A stretch of 59,045 nt of DNA. It comes from Polaromonas hydrogenivorans (GTDB taxonomy: Bacteria; Pseudomonadota; Gammaproteobacteria; Burkholderiales; Burkholderiaceae_C). The notes under the pieces are model-generated. The model was given only the letters and a program-made list of their open reading frames with translations. It did no database searches and was not told the origin of the DNA. Positions 8,972-17,781 of the stretch are shown piece by piece (position 1 is the stretch's first letter; every line of letters begins with the position of its first letter). The position numbers and the translations under genes are program-made. Location of the stretch: contig NZ_CP157680.1 of NCBI RefSeq assembly GCF_040105105.1, positions 1 through 59,045 of the forward strand, in the 5' to 3' direction.

Positions 8972-9764
8972 CCGAATAGTTCTAGCTGCCATGGATTGAG
9001 GACTTGGAAAACAGGGGGTGCTCATGCATGTTTCCTGAAGTGACCCCTATTTCAAATGGCTGTTTGGCAAGGCGAAGCCGCGTCAGGCCGTAGGCCCCAT
9101 GCCGGACGAGATCGAGCACCCAGCGAAGTGCTGAGCCCGCCTGGCACCGCCGGCAGGGCGCGTTCGAGCATTGAGCCAACATGCCTTGAAAAGGCAAGCT
9201 GCGCATGGCGCGCTTCTTTCTCCTCCTCGGAAAAAAACACACTTTGACGCGGGGGCAGGTCCGTACCGCTTCGCTGCATCCTGGCTGCGCCAGGATAGGT
9301 CGTCAACAGGGGATCTTCCTGCGCCAGGCGCCCTTGCCAGGCATGGCCCCATGCCCCGGTCCATGCCGCGTGCGCCCCATGAGCCCGACGAGCGCTGGTC
9401 CGCACCCGCCAGCGCGCCGCCGATCTCCGCAGTTCTCCCAACATGCTTTTTTGGAAATGCCCAGGCGATGGCGGCCCTTCGCCCGGTCCACAACGTGGTT
9501 TGCCTTTTCCGTCGAAACGCTTTCTTCGCCGCCAAGTCAATTGGCGACATTGCATCATCTTTTGTTATCCGTTATAATAACGGTATGATAATAAATATCG
9601 TTATTTAAAAGGTAACATCATGGCCATCGTCAACTTTGAATCCGTCGCCACGGCCGCCGAATCGCTCCAGGCCGCCGGCCAGCGCGCGAGCGTCAGGGCC
9701 GTCATTGCCGCGCTGGGCGGGGGCAGCCCGAACTCGGTGCTCAAACTGCTCGGAGAGTGGAAAG
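8972..9764 (+). repeat. Duplicated kfrA promoter segment, copy 2
   Basis: Direct repeat of 7079-7873, lacking the ~88-base insert of copy 1. It leads into the complete kfrA gene. Confidence 0.85.
9566..9597. promoter_or_regulatory. Degenerate KfrA operator
   Basis: Corresponds position for position to the perfect palindrome at 7674-7705, but several bases of the right half have changed (GGTATGATAATAAATA), so symmetry is partly lost. It lies directly upstream of the intact kfrA. Confidence 0.65.
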
Positions 9765-10516
9765 CGGGCCGTCCCGTGGTGCGTATCGCCGACACCGAGC
9801 TGGACGCGCGCATCACCGACGCGATCCGGCTGCAGATGCAGCGCGTGGCCGAGCAGGCCGCCGCTGCGGCCGAGGAGCGCGCCAGCGGGCTCGACGAGGA
9901 TCTGCAGGCGCTGGCCGAGGCGCAGGCCGCTGCCGAGCAGCAGATCGCCGGCTTGACGGCCGAGCGCGACACGGCGCAGGCGCAGGCTGCCCGCCTGGCC
10001 CTGCAGCTCCAGGAGGCGCAGGCCGAGGCCGAGCGCGCCGCCGGCCAGTCCGCCGAGGCGCTGGCTGCGGCGGGCCAGGCGCTGGCCAGCGAGCGCGGGC
10101 GCCAGGAGGCGGCGGCCGCAGCGCTGGCCAGGGCCGAGGTGCGCCTGGAAGCCGTGCCGGCGCTGCAGGGCGAGGTCGAGCGGCTGCGCGCCGCGCTGGA
10201 GGCGACTCAGCTGGCGCGCCAGCAGGCCGAGCAGAGCGCCGCCGTGCTCGATGCTAGGCTGGAGGCGGCCGAGCGGCGCGCCAGCGAGGCCGAGGGCCGA
10301 ACGCTCAGGGCGGACGCCAGGGCCGATGCGCTGGCTGGCGACCTGGCCAGTGTGAATGCAGCCTTGCATGCTTGCCAGGTACGGCTTGAAACGTCTGCCC
10401 GCGAGTCGGGCGCGGTTGAAACTGCGGCAAGAAAACCGGCCGACGCACGCGCTGCTCCCAAGCGCCAGGCGACTGCCAAGCCGGGCAAAAAGGGGCAGGG
10501 CGCCCTGGAGTTGTGA
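9620..10516 (+). CDS. kfrA: KfrA-like DNA-binding coiled-coil protein
   Basis: 298 residues. Residues 1-55 (ESLQAAGQRASVRAVIAALG then SPNSVLKLLGEWK) form the plasmid KfrA N-terminal DNA-binding domain. Residues 60-240 are extremely Ala/Glu/Gln/Arg rich and read as one long coiled coil, and the tail is Lys-rich (KRQATAKPGKKG). KfrA is known as an autorepressor and plasmid-stability factor that forms filaments or bridges. RBS AAAGGT precedes the ATG. The related operator lies at 9566-9597, with a better copy at 7674. Confidence 0.85.
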   Translation: MAIVNFESVATAAESLQAAGQRASVRAVIAALGGGSPNSVLKLLGEWKAGRPVVRIADTELDARITDAIRLQMQRVAEQAAAAAEERASGLDEDLQALAEAQAAAEQQIAGLTAERDTAQAQAARLALQLQEAQAEAERAAGQSAEALAAAGQALASERGRQEAAAAALARAEVRLEAVPALQGEVERLRAALEATQLARQQAEQSAAVLDARLEAAERRASEAEGRTLRADARADALAGDLASVNAALHACQVRLETSARESGAVETAARKPADARAAPKRQATAKPGKKGQGALEL

Positions 10517-10624
10517 TCCCAGCGCGATTGCGCGCTGTGCCCTGCGCGCATTGCCGTGCTTTGAGTCCCCGAGGCGACCCCTTCTCTGGCCCCGATTCCT
10601 TTTGAAGCGTGCCCTGTCCAATCC

Positions 10625-11560
10625 ATGAAAAAACGCAAACTGCCTTCGCGCGCATCTGCTGCGCACCTGACCCGGCGGGTCGGCACGCTGGTGGCCCTCC
10701 TGACGGGCCTGTCGCTGCACTCGTGCGCTCCGGTTCCCGCGCAGCGCGAGCTGGCGGCCGCTGGCGCCGGCCTGGAAAAGCTGGCCAGGGGACTGGGCAC
10801 GGCGGTGCGCGAGCACGCTGGCGCGTCTGTCTCCACGCCCGCACCTGCTGCTTCAAAGGGCGAGTCGGCCAACAGCGACGGCACCGGCGACTTTGCAGCC
10901 TGCCGGCAATTTTTTGCGGGAGGACGGCCGCCCGTAGTTACGTCCCGGCCCACGCACCGCGCGCTGTGCTACGACGCGTTTGCCATCCTGCATTCGGGCG
11001 AGAGCAAGACGGCGGTGTATGTCGCCCAAAAACTCAACCGCACTCTAGTGGCCGACGCCGACGAGAAGCGAGGCAACCGGTTCTACGCGGACGCACGGCT
11101 GCGCTCTGCCGAGCGCGCCACGCTGGAGGATTACAAGGGCAGCGGATTTGATCGCGGCCACCTGGCGCCGGCAGGCCAGATGCCGACCGCGCAGGCGATG
11201 GCGCAGAGCTTTTCGCTGGCCAACATGGTGCCGCAGGCGCCCCAGCACAACCAGGGCACCTGGCGCGTCTCGGTCGAGGATGCCACGAAGAAATATGCAG
11301 GCAGGGCCGAGGGCGACGTGTATGTCATCACCGGCCCAGTCTTTGAACCTTCGGTCGCTCAAAGCCGCACCATCGGTCCAGGCCAGGTGCATGTGCCGAC
11401 GTACCTGTTCAAGCTCGTGTACGACGAGCGCCAGGGCAGGGCCTGGGCGCACTGGCACCTCAATAGCGATGCCACGCGGGCGTCCAAACCCATCAGCTAC
11501 GCCGAGCTGGTGCGGCGCACCGGCGTTGAATTCCTGCCGGGTGTTCATCTGGCCGATTGA
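10625..11560 (+). CDS. DRGH-type DNA/RNA non-specific endonuclease, lipoprotein
   Basis: 311 residues of the NucA/NUC (beta-beta-alpha-metal) endonuclease family. The catalytic motif FDRGHLAPAGQ is at about 174-184, followed by SLANMVPQAPQHNQGTW with the metal-binding asparagine. The N-terminus (KKRKLPSR, hydrophobic LVALLTGLSLHSC) is a lipoprotein signal with the lipobox cysteine near residue 37, so the enzyme is probably membrane anchored in the periplasm. It would degrade incoming or extracellular nucleic acid. Two shorter paralogues are at 15952 and 25624; only this copy lacks the small partner gene. Confidence 0.88.
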   Translation: MKKRKLPSRASAAHLTRRVGTLVALLTGLSLHSCAPVPAQRELAAAGAGLEKLARGLGTAVREHAGASVSTPAPAASKGESANSDGTGDFAACRQFFAGGRPPVVTSRPTHRALCYDAFAILHSGESKTAVYVAQKLNRTLVADADEKRGNRFYADARLRSAERATLEDYKGSGFDRGHLAPAGQMPTAQAMAQSFSLANMVPQAPQHNQGTWRVSVEDATKKYAGRAEGDVYVITGPVFEPSVAQSRTIGPGQVHVPTYLFKLVYDERQGRAWAHWHLNSDATRASKPISYAELVRRTGVEFLPGVHLAD

Positions 11561-11608
11561 GCGCCAGCGCAGGGGTGTGTGAAGTGGTTCCTGGCCGCAT
11601 CCAGGCGT

Positions 11609-11827
11609 TCATGCGTCTGGTGGTGCGTCCGTTCGTGCCCTGGCCTCGGCTGGCGTCATGTGAACAAGAAGCTTTTTCATGAGTCCACGGATCGCCTTGA
11701 GTGGAATTCCATCGGCCACCAAACCTTGGTTTCCGCCTGGCGTGACAACTTGGTAACCCAAGCGAGTGCGCCGAACGCCAACACGGCGACGGCGGGCGGA
11801 GGAGCGGGATGGATTTTTGCGCGGCAT
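11609..11827 (-). CDS. Possible small basic protein
   Basis: 72 residues with an Arg-rich N-terminus (MPRKNPSRSSARRRRVGVRR) and a plausible C-terminal helix (AIRGLMKKLLVHMTPAEARA). No ribosome site is evident and no family is recognised. An overlapping plus-strand frame (11579-11917) looks less protein-like. Low confidence. Confidence 0.3.
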   Translation of the reverse strand: MPRKNPSRSSARRRRVGVRRTRLGYQVVTPGGNQGLVADGIPLKAIRGLMKKLLVHMTPAEARARTDAPPDA

Positions 11828-11985
11828 GAAACCCGATTCTGCTTCAAAAAAGCCGTTCTATCACCGCAGCCGGGGGAAATTCCCATGCCCTTCAAAATGA
11901 AGTCAAACCAAAAATAATGCCTCGAAAAGACCAAAAGTCATCTCTCTGAAAAGATGGAGCGAGGCTTCATCTCAATAATCAGTCG

Positions 11986-13490
11986 CAAAAAAAAAGCCCG
12001 GACTTCCTGTGGAAATCCGGGCGATTAGGTTCAAAACGGAGTAATTTACTCGTCAACCATAAGTTTTTCGTCAAAGCGAATCAGGTCAAAGCCTGATTTT
12101 CATTTTTTCATGGACATTAAAAATAATATCCATCACAGCTGTTAAAACAGCGGCTGGTTGCAATCCAGCGTCCAAGTAATTACGTACGCGGCTCCTGTTC
12201 ACTGCTGCATGCAGTTACCATTTTCATGGACAGGATTACTTTACTCGCCAGATTTTTACACTGGCAGGCACTTCAACCATTTTCGCAGGTTGCGAGCGCT
12301 GCTTCGTTCAGCAGACGATTTGATAACGTTAATGAACCCACCGCACCTGTTTTCGATTTTTCAATCGTTTTAACCAGATGCGTTTCAAGCCTTTGAAGTC
12401 CGACTTGTATTTTTCAGGACCCGCATCTCTGCGTGTCCCTGCTTCGTTTAAAGGCAGCTACCAACTGCCCAACAAACCCCCCCGCCAAGGGGAGTCTGCG
12501 ACTCTCAACCACCACATTGACCTACCCGGTCAATTAACCACTCTTTTCAATCGCCCCAGCCTTTAAATAACAAACTCACCGTATTAACTGACCCTCACGG
12601 TCATGGACTAGATTTGTCCCAGCAAGTCGTCTTAAAACCTTTCGGTTCCATGCTTTTTTGAATATCTCCGGGCTTGCGCCTCGTGCAGCTATTCTCAAGC
12701 ACTCTAATCAGCCAGTCTCCCAGCCTTTCCATTTTTTCATTCGATTTTTGAAGTCGAACGGCATCGCCAAATGCTGGTTAAGACCTTCCCAAGTTATCCA
12801 ACTTCTTCGATCACACGACTGCTCACTTCATTTGTTTGATTGACTGTGTCTACCCACTAATGGCATCTGCCGGTCGTAGTTTAGAGGCCCGATGTTCCCA
12901 GCTGCTCTCTTAAACCAAACAAACTTCAACGTGACTCTCTGCCTTTAGGCTACAGCCTTGCTTTTCCCCTCGACGCGCCCCTGTGAGCGCGATTACATGC
13001 TTAAGCTATCCGCCGATCCAAAGTTTCCCTTGGTACCACCAAGTCCAGATTTCTCCTCCTTGGCCCACTGCATTATTTTTTCAACAGTGCCGACACCCAC
13101 ATGCGAGTCCTTGTCATGCGCTTATCCCTGACGGGCTTCGACACATCCCAAGGGACAGATTAGGTTTATACCCAGAGCTGCCCATAAAAATTGACAGGGT
13201 GAGGCTGGTTGCCCAGCCGCCCGTTTCCTTGTCGCCCAACACCCGTCATAGCATTCTCCAAAATCCATATTGATTGGGTCGAAGGGGGTATGACCCCCCA
13301 GCGCCCTTCGCAGTCCGCGCCAGCCCTGTTAGAGGCACGCGGCTGCGGCGATTTAGTCGTCGATCTTGGCGGATCAATCGACCGTGAGCCTTCCGGCTCC
13401 GAGGGTTTGCGGTGGAAAAAGCGCTTGGCGGCGCTTTCCAGGGTCGATTCTGCCAGAATCCCGAGGTGCGGGGTTTTTCCTCGGAGGAAC
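11986..13490 (-). ncRNA. Very large structured non-coding RNA candidate
   Basis: The minus strand from about 13490 to 11986 has no ORF of 60 codons between 13166 and 11934, yet is packed with short perfect stems, many closed by GNRA loops. Examples (plus coordinates): GGCTGG-GCAA-CCAGCC 13203-13218, GAGCC-GGAA-GGCTC 13386-13399, AACC-GAAA-GGTT 12636-12647, CGCA-GAGA-TGCG 12422-12433, CGATT-GAAA-AATCG 12354-12367, CCAT-GAAA-ATGG 12218-12229, GATTCT-GGC-AGAATC 13446-13460, TTGACC/GGTCAA 12517-12533, GAGTC-GCA-GACTC 12492-12504, GCTG/CAGC 12138-12151. It ends in a strong rho-independent terminator. Size and style recall ornate large RNAs such as GOLLD or ROOL; I cannot assign a family. The 5' end is approximate. 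Confidence 0.65.
11987..12022 (-). terminator. Rho-independent terminator of the large RNA
   Basis: On the minus strand GCCCGGATTTCC-ACA-GGAAGTCCGGGC is followed by nine T residues. It has no minus-strand coding gene just upstream; the only candidate transcript is the structured RNA. Confidence 0.9.
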
Positions 13491-13570
13491 ATCTTTTAAT
13501 ACGGGTTCAAAATAGCCAGCCAGCGCCGCTAATACTCTACAAAATACCCTATATTTGGTATCATCAAAAA

Positions 13571-14353
13571 ATGAAAACATGGGTCTTCACCTCCAAAGCG
13601 GCCTATATGCAACGCATCCAGGACTACGTGCGAACCGGCCACAGCGTGTTCATCCAGGGCGTGATCGCCACGGCCAAGGTGCCCGCATTTGCCGAGAAGA
13701 TGACCGGCCTGCACCCGGTCTTTGACAACAAATTGAAGGCGTTTCGCGCGCGCGAAAAGGGCGAGGCGACGGGGCGACTGATGTTCTGGCTGCCCCAACT
13801 GGAGAGCGAAAACGCGCACTGGATCTTGCTCATCCACCCGGCCAGGGACGATCCAGCGAACCCTCAAAAAGCCAAACTGGACCCGTCGGAGAAGTGGAAG
13901 AACGCGGCGTTCCGGGATGAAAAGATCGAACTGACGGGCTACGAGCTGGTGCGCCAGACCAAGGAGAACGCCCCGAAACCCGTCTGGACATGGCGCTACC
14001 GGGCCGACCGATATGACGATCTGCGTGACGCCCTGGTGCTGGCCATCCGGTCCAAGCGCGACCAGGATGTCAAAAGGTCGCTCGAAACGATCTGGGGCAC
14101 CATGGGGTTTGCGGGAAGCCGGGGGCAAGCCAAGGCGCTGGAAAAGATATTCAAGGACGAGTGGAAGCGCCGCCGTCCAGGGGAAATATTACCGCAGACA
14201 CCGGCGGGCCATGGTTATCTCAGGCGCAAGGCAGATATTGGCGTGTTTCTGGGCGGCCTGGAGAAAAAGGTTTCTGCCACACCGGGCAGGAAATTGATTT
14301 CCAGAAAAATAAAACCTGTAAAAGAAATAAATTTGCCACTGACCAACCATTGA
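13571..14353 (+). CDS. Unknown protein divergent from the large RNA
   Basis: 260 residues starting MKTWVFTSKAAYMQRIQDYV. No family recognised. It has a mixed alpha/beta N-terminal half (HSVFIQGVIATAKVPAFAEK; RLMFWLPQLESENAHWILLI) and a very basic C-terminus (KRRRPG; RKADIGVFLGG; KLISRKIKPVKE) that could bind nucleic acid. The ATG has no ribosome site and sits just after a TATATT -10-like box at 13549, so the message may be leaderless. It diverges from the structured RNA, making it a candidate RNA partner (inference). Confidence 0.6.
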   Translation: MKTWVFTSKAAYMQRIQDYVRTGHSVFIQGVIATAKVPAFAEKMTGLHPVFDNKLKAFRAREKGEATGRLMFWLPQLESENAHWILLIHPARDDPANPQKAKLDPSEKWKNAAFRDEKIELTGYELVRQTKENAPKPVWTWRYRADRYDDLRDALVLAIRSKRDQDVKRSLETIWGTMGFAGSRGQAKALEKIFKDEWKRRRPGEILPQTPAGHGYLRRKADIGVFLGGLEKKVSATPGRKLISRKIKPVKEINLPLTNH

Positions 14354-14410
14354 AATGGTTTTGTGAATTTCCTGTTCGTGCAGCTTTTCAGCTTTTATTC
14401 AGATATTTAA

Positions 14411-14620
14411 ATGTCAAAACTTCTTTTAAAAATAACAAGGGGAAAATCGTGTATTGCAGTCTGCGGTGAATTGGCGCAGCGTGTCAATAGAACACTCCAG
14501 GAGCGTATCGTGAGTTTGGTCAGGCCCGTGAAACGATATCGTTGTGATTTTTGTGAATGGAACCAGTCCATTCCAGTTGTCGGGTCTGAGGTGCGATGCG
14601 ATGAAAAATCGAGTTCATAA
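14411..14620 (+). CDS. Small CxxC protein
   Basis: 69 residues, MSKLLLKITRGKSCIAVCGE then VRPVKRYRCDFCEWNQS. The RYRCDFCEW segment looks like half of a zinc ribbon. Codon use is plausible but no ribosome site is seen. No family assigned. Confidence 0.4.
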   Translation: MSKLLLKITRGKSCIAVCGELAQRVNRTLQERIVSLVRPVKRYRCDFCEWNQSIPVVGSEVRCDEKSSS

Positions 14621-14779
14621 AGCGCTGCATAAGTGTTGCGGCCCGCATTTGAAATTGGTCGGGCTGGCAATCACTGCAAATGAAACGGCGCGCAGGCTCA
14701 CGCCATGTGCAAATGAGCCTGCATTTATCGCCGCCGGCTCGCATTCCATGACGATGTGCTCGCGCTATGTGCAAGCAGC

Positions 14780-14918
14780 GAAGGTTTGCTGGACGAGGCC
14801 TGGTCAGTTGCAGTTAATGCAGGCCGGCGCCGTCCAATGCAGGCTCAATGGCAGTTAATCCTGGCCCAAAAATCCACTGAATGCAGGTCCGACGCATTTT
14901 AAAATGCAAGTCTCTACA
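14780..14918 (-). repeat. Solo right end of a TGTAGAG-type mobile element
   Basis: Read inward from 14918 (minus strand): TGTAGAGACTTGCATTTTAA, then repeated GGCC-ended units containing AGGATTAACTGC and TGCATT. It matches the end at 31177 but lacks one or two units. No left partner is visible upstream, so this is a relic. Confidence 0.7.
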
Positions 14919-15001
14919 TGTAGCAGCTGTAGCGAAGCGGTACGGTTTCCGCCGCCGTGCGCGAATGATGGCGCTGTTCCTCGCTTATGCAAGTCGGTCT
15001 T

Positions 15002-15133
15002 CTATAGCCGTGGTTTTTGATTTTGCAGAACCAAAGCCACCAGGACAATAAACAGTGCGCCCCCGAGTGGGTAGTCATGAAGTATAGGAATCAATATCAA
15101 TGCCGCTGCGAGAAGGGGAGGAAATTTTTTCAT
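15002..15133 (-). CDS. Possible 43-residue membrane peptide
   Basis: MKKFPPLLAAALILIPILHD followed by a second hydrophobic stretch (GGALFIVLVALVL) and a basic tail. Two short membrane segments are possible. Only a weak ribosome site. The longer frame to 15226 has no better support. Confidence 0.3.
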   Translation of the reverse strand: MKKFPPLLAAALILIPILHDYPLGGALFIVLVALVLQNQKPRL

Positions 15134-15445
15134 TGACCGCTTTATGAGTGGAATAGGTTCGGAGTTTGATATGGCCGTGATGCTTTTTCCAGTGGCTTTG
15201 GGATTGCACCCGCTGTGCAATCCCAAAGGTGCAGATATTGTTTTTTTTCCGGCCAGGTCGTTTTGCCGTTTTCTGAATCCGTTGGTGGATTGTTTGCATC
15301 ACGACTGAACAGAAAAATCTGTAAATCGCGCCAGTGCAGGGCGGTTTCGGCGCTATTTGACGTTGCTTTTCAATCTGAAGGAGCCGTCGTTGGTGCGCTT
15401 TGCTGAGCGAATTCTGAGACGATCGCCAGGAATGGAGTGAACAAG

Positions 15446-15652
15446 ATGGACGAAAAACTGACCCCCTATGACCCTGCCGCAGCGCTGGTCAATGAGGATG
15501 AAATCGCCTTTTTCATCGCCGATGCCTTGGAAACGGGCGACGCCCCCTACATCGCCAAGGCACGCGCAATGGCTGCCCGCGCCCAGGGCATGAATCGGAT
15601 GGCAGGCCAGGCAGGGCTGCTGCGCGAGCACCAGGGGCCTACTGGAGCGTGA
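15446..15652 (+). pseudogene. Truncated HI1420-type addiction-module antidote
   Basis: MDEKLTPYDPAAALVNEDEI, then AFFIADALETGDAPYIAKAR and ARAQGMNRMAGQAGLLREH, matches the N-terminal two-thirds of the HI1420-like antitoxin family. The frame then breaks (QGPTGA) where the recognition helix should continue. GGAG lies 8 bases before the ATG. The HI1419/RelE-type toxin normally upstream is missing. Probably dead. Confidence 0.7.
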
Positions 15653-15700
15653 CCCTCAAGCTGCTTCATCGCGCGGGTCTGGCGGGTGACCGGGCCGTCT

Positions 15701-15955
15701 TCAGGCGAACGGGTTCGTGATCGTCCGGGCTGCCTTGAGTTCAACGGTTTGCGGCAGCTGCTTGTCCGCCTCCAGCGCCTTGACGATGCCGCCGATGAGC
15801 ACCTGCAGCTGCCTGGCCAGCGCCAGGCCGGCTTGGTCGCGGGTGAGCACCACGTCGCCGGTCAGCGACACCCGGTCCACCCGGTTCTCGATCTCCAGGT
15901 CACCGATGCGCAGCACATCGGCTTCGTTGGCATACGGCTTGAATTTTGAGGTCAT
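15701..15955 (-). CDS. Small conserved partner of the DRGH endonuclease (copy 1)
   Basis: 84 residues (MTSKFKPYANEADVLRIGDL, then ENRVDRVSLTGDVVLTRDQA). About 80 percent identical by eye to the product at 25353-25607. Its ATG overlaps the stop codon of the upstream endonuclease gene (ATGA), so the two are translationally coupled. No signal peptide, so it should stay in the cytoplasm. Function unknown; coupling to a secreted nuclease suggests a regulator, chaperone or inhibitor (inference). Confidence 0.75.
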   Translation of the reverse strand: MTSKFKPYANEADVLRIGDLEIENRVDRVSLTGDVVLTRDQAGLALARQLQVLIGGIVKALEADKQLPQTVELKAARTITNPFA

Positions 15956-16836
15956 GGCTGTGATCCTTGGTGTTTGCCGGCGCGCCCGATCGCGTCGATG
16001 ATGCTGCGCGAGAAGTCGCGCAGCGTGAACTCTTCCTTGGGTTCTTCCGGCTGCGGGCTCCTCGGTTTCTTGCCGCGCTGTGCGCTGGGTTTTGGTAAGT
16101 CCATGCCGCCATCGCGCACCTGCCGGGGCAACCCCGGCAGCAGCTTGACACCCACCATCTTCTCCAGATCCGACACGGAGACGGCCGAATACTCGCGCGT
16201 CTCGTCGTTGGTGACGACATAGGCGCCGGCACGCTGCTGTTTCGGGCTGTAGAGCACCTTCCACAGGTGCGTGGGCACCAGGACATTGCCGACCTGCTGG
16301 ATGCCGCTGCCGATGAAGGCCGGACCCGACACCACGTAGATCTCGCCCTCCTGGGCAGCCAGCTGCCGGGCCGCGCCCTCGATGCCGGCCCATACCCCGG
16401 CATTGTTGGCATGCACCTGCGGCACCATGTTGGCCAGAGAAAACGACTGCGCCTGGGCCGAGCGGGTGGCGAAGTCGGCATTGGGCGACATGTGGCCCCG
16501 GTCGTAGCCCGAGCGCGCATAGTCGCTCAGCTCGGCCCGGTCCTGCTCTAGCAGGGTGGACTCGGGATGAAAGGAATCCTTCCTCGACAGCTTTTTTGCC
16601 GCCGCCAGGTTGGCCCGCGTCAGGTGCTCGGCCGAATACAGCGGCGTGCGGCTGATGCCCGAATGCAGCACGGCGAAGGCCTCGAAGCAGACCTCCTGCG
16701 TGCGCGCCTTGAGCTTGGGGTTGGTGACGGTGGGCGGTGCGCCTGCGGCGAAGTGTTCAGGGCACTGGGTAGCCGCCCAGGCGGGCAGCGCCAGGCAGGC
16801 CACCAGTGGCAAGGTCAATGTGAGGAGTCGTGACAT
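15952..16836 (-). CDS. DRGH-type secreted endonuclease (copy 2)
   Basis: 294 residues. Sec signal peptide (MSRLLTLTLPLVACLALPAW, cleavage near AWA-A), then the NUC fold with ARSGYDRGHMSPNADF (DRGH at about 112-115) and SLANMVPQVHANNAGVW. Likely periplasmic or exported non-specific nuclease. The basic C-terminus (KPSAQRGKKPRS) precedes FTLRDFSRSIIDAIG. The start was chosen to match the paralogue at 25624; an ATG 7 codons upstream is possible. Downstream small gene overlaps by 4 bases. Confidence 0.88.
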   Translation of the reverse strand: MSRLLTLTLPLVACLALPAWAATQCPEHFAAGAPPTVTNPKLKARTQEVCFEAFAVLHSGISRTPLYSAEHLTRANLAAAKKLSRKDSFHPESTLLEQDRAELSDYARSGYDRGHMSPNADFATRSAQAQSFSLANMVPQVHANNAGVWAGIEGAARQLAAQEGEIYVVSGPAFIGSGIQQVGNVLVPTHLWKVLYSPKQQRAGAYVVTNDETREYSAVSVSDLEKMVGVKLLPGLPRQVRDGGMDLPKPSAQRGKKPRSPQPEEPKEEFTLRDFSRSIIDAIGRAGKHQGSQP

Positions 16837-16922
16837 ACACAAGGAAGTATGTCTCAAGCCGAGGCGTGGCCCGAAGCGCTGGCCCGGCCTGCCGGTTCAG
16901 CGCGGTGCAGGCTGCCAGCCGC

Positions 16923-17126
16923 TCATGCGCATGCCGCCGGGCCGTCAGCCGCACGCACATCGCCAGCGTCAAGGGTTTGAACGCTCAGGGTACGGCCCTC
17001 CGGACTCATGAACTCGACCTCGTAGGCCTGGCCTTGGCCATGAACATGGACCACCACTCCGACATCGCCTGGCTTCAAACCGGGCACGGGGCGAACCAGG
17101 ACGACTTGGGTGTGTTCATTGAGCAT
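16923..17126 (-). CDS. DUF4926-type small protein
   Basis: 67 residues (MLNEHTQVVLVRPVPGLKPG, then DVGVVVHVHG, YEVEFMSPEGRTLSVQTL). The pattern of an SH3-like beta barrel with the closing VEF...GRT..V.TL motif fits DUF4926. AGGAG is well placed before the ATG. Such genes usually accompany a DUF6883 nuclease-fold gene; the following 17127-17512 shows only degenerate sequence, so the partner seems lost. Confidence 0.7.
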   Translation of the reverse strand: MLNEHTQVVLVRPVPGLKPGDVGVVVHVHGQGQAYEVEFMSPEGRTLSVQTLDAGDVRAADGPAACA

Positions 17127-17512
17127 GGTTTGTTCTCCTCGCCTGGATGGGGGCAATGGGCCGTTCATACGCCAGGACTGGCTGGCTGCCCTGCGAAAGC
17201 GATCACTGGCAGCTGTCATTTTCTGGCTCCCTGGTTGACCCTGCCGATGAAGGCGACATCGTGGTCAAGTTTTGCAGCCGTGTCAAGCCGCTTTCATTCG
17301 TGCAGGGCTGCGCAAGTGGCCCGCGTGATTGCCGTCTCCCCTGCCCAGCCCTCCCGAGGCCGCGCCCTGCGTCAAAGGGCAGATATTGATGGGCTCGTGC
17401 CAGCTCGAACGGTTGCGGCGGCGATCGAGCCGCAAAGTGCAGCCCGGCATGAAGAAGGGGCACGGCCATGGTCATGGATCGGCACTTTTTTCATGCGTGC
17501 CTGCTGGGCCTT

Positions 17513-17737
17513 CTAGGCGGCGGGGGCATCGACGATCTCCAGCAAGTCGGCAATGCCCACCTGGAAATACCTGCACAGCGCTTCTATCGCCTCCAGATCG
17601 ACCCGGGTCGCCGTTTCCTGGTACAGCAGCGTGATGGTGTTGCGGTGCAGTCCGGTGTCACGCGCCAGGTCGCTGATCTTGAGCTTTCGCTCGCCCATCA
17701 AGCGGGACAGGTGGCACTTGATCAATTCACTCTCCAT
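17513..17737 (-). CDS. Small Cro/CI-type HTH regulator
   Basis: 74 residues. HTH at about 18-40 (LKISDLARDTGLHRNTITLL), with the YozG-like ending ALCRYFQVGIADLLEI. Such single-domain proteins bind short palindromes. Two palindromes lie directly in front of its start, suggesting autoregulation and possibly control of the divergent GIY-YIG gene at 17995. Confidence 0.85.
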   Translation of the reverse strand: MESELIKCHLSRLMGERKLKISDLARDTGLHRNTITLLYQETATRVDLEAIEALCRYFQVGIADLLEIVDAPAA

Positions 17738-17744
17738 GTAAATA

Positions 17745-17781
17745 TTTCACCTAGAGTGAAAAAATAATTGTCAAAATGACA
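17745..17781. promoter_or_regulatory. Double palindromic operator
   Basis: TTTCAC-CTAGA-GTGAAA at 17745-17761 and TGTCA-AAA-TGACA at 17769-17781, with a further half match (GTCACCCAGGATGAAA) at 17798-17813. The sites lie in the AT-rich gap before the HTH gene and are the natural targets of its product. Confidence 0.7.

Noticed and set aside
12158..13273. Several 60-96 codon plus-strand frames inside the large RNA region
   Set aside because: Short, without ribosome sites, composition unlike the plasmid's genes, and better explained by the stem-rich minus-strand RNA.
11986..13490. Group II intron or rRNA fragment as explanation for the structured region
   Set aside because: I could not find a domain V-like hairpin, a GUGYG start, an intron-encoded RT next to it, or conserved rRNA segments. 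Still worth a covariance search.
13166..13492. 108-codon minus frame over the 5' part of the large RNA
   Set aside because: Its sequence is full of hairpins, and the predicted peptide has no structure or family resemblance.
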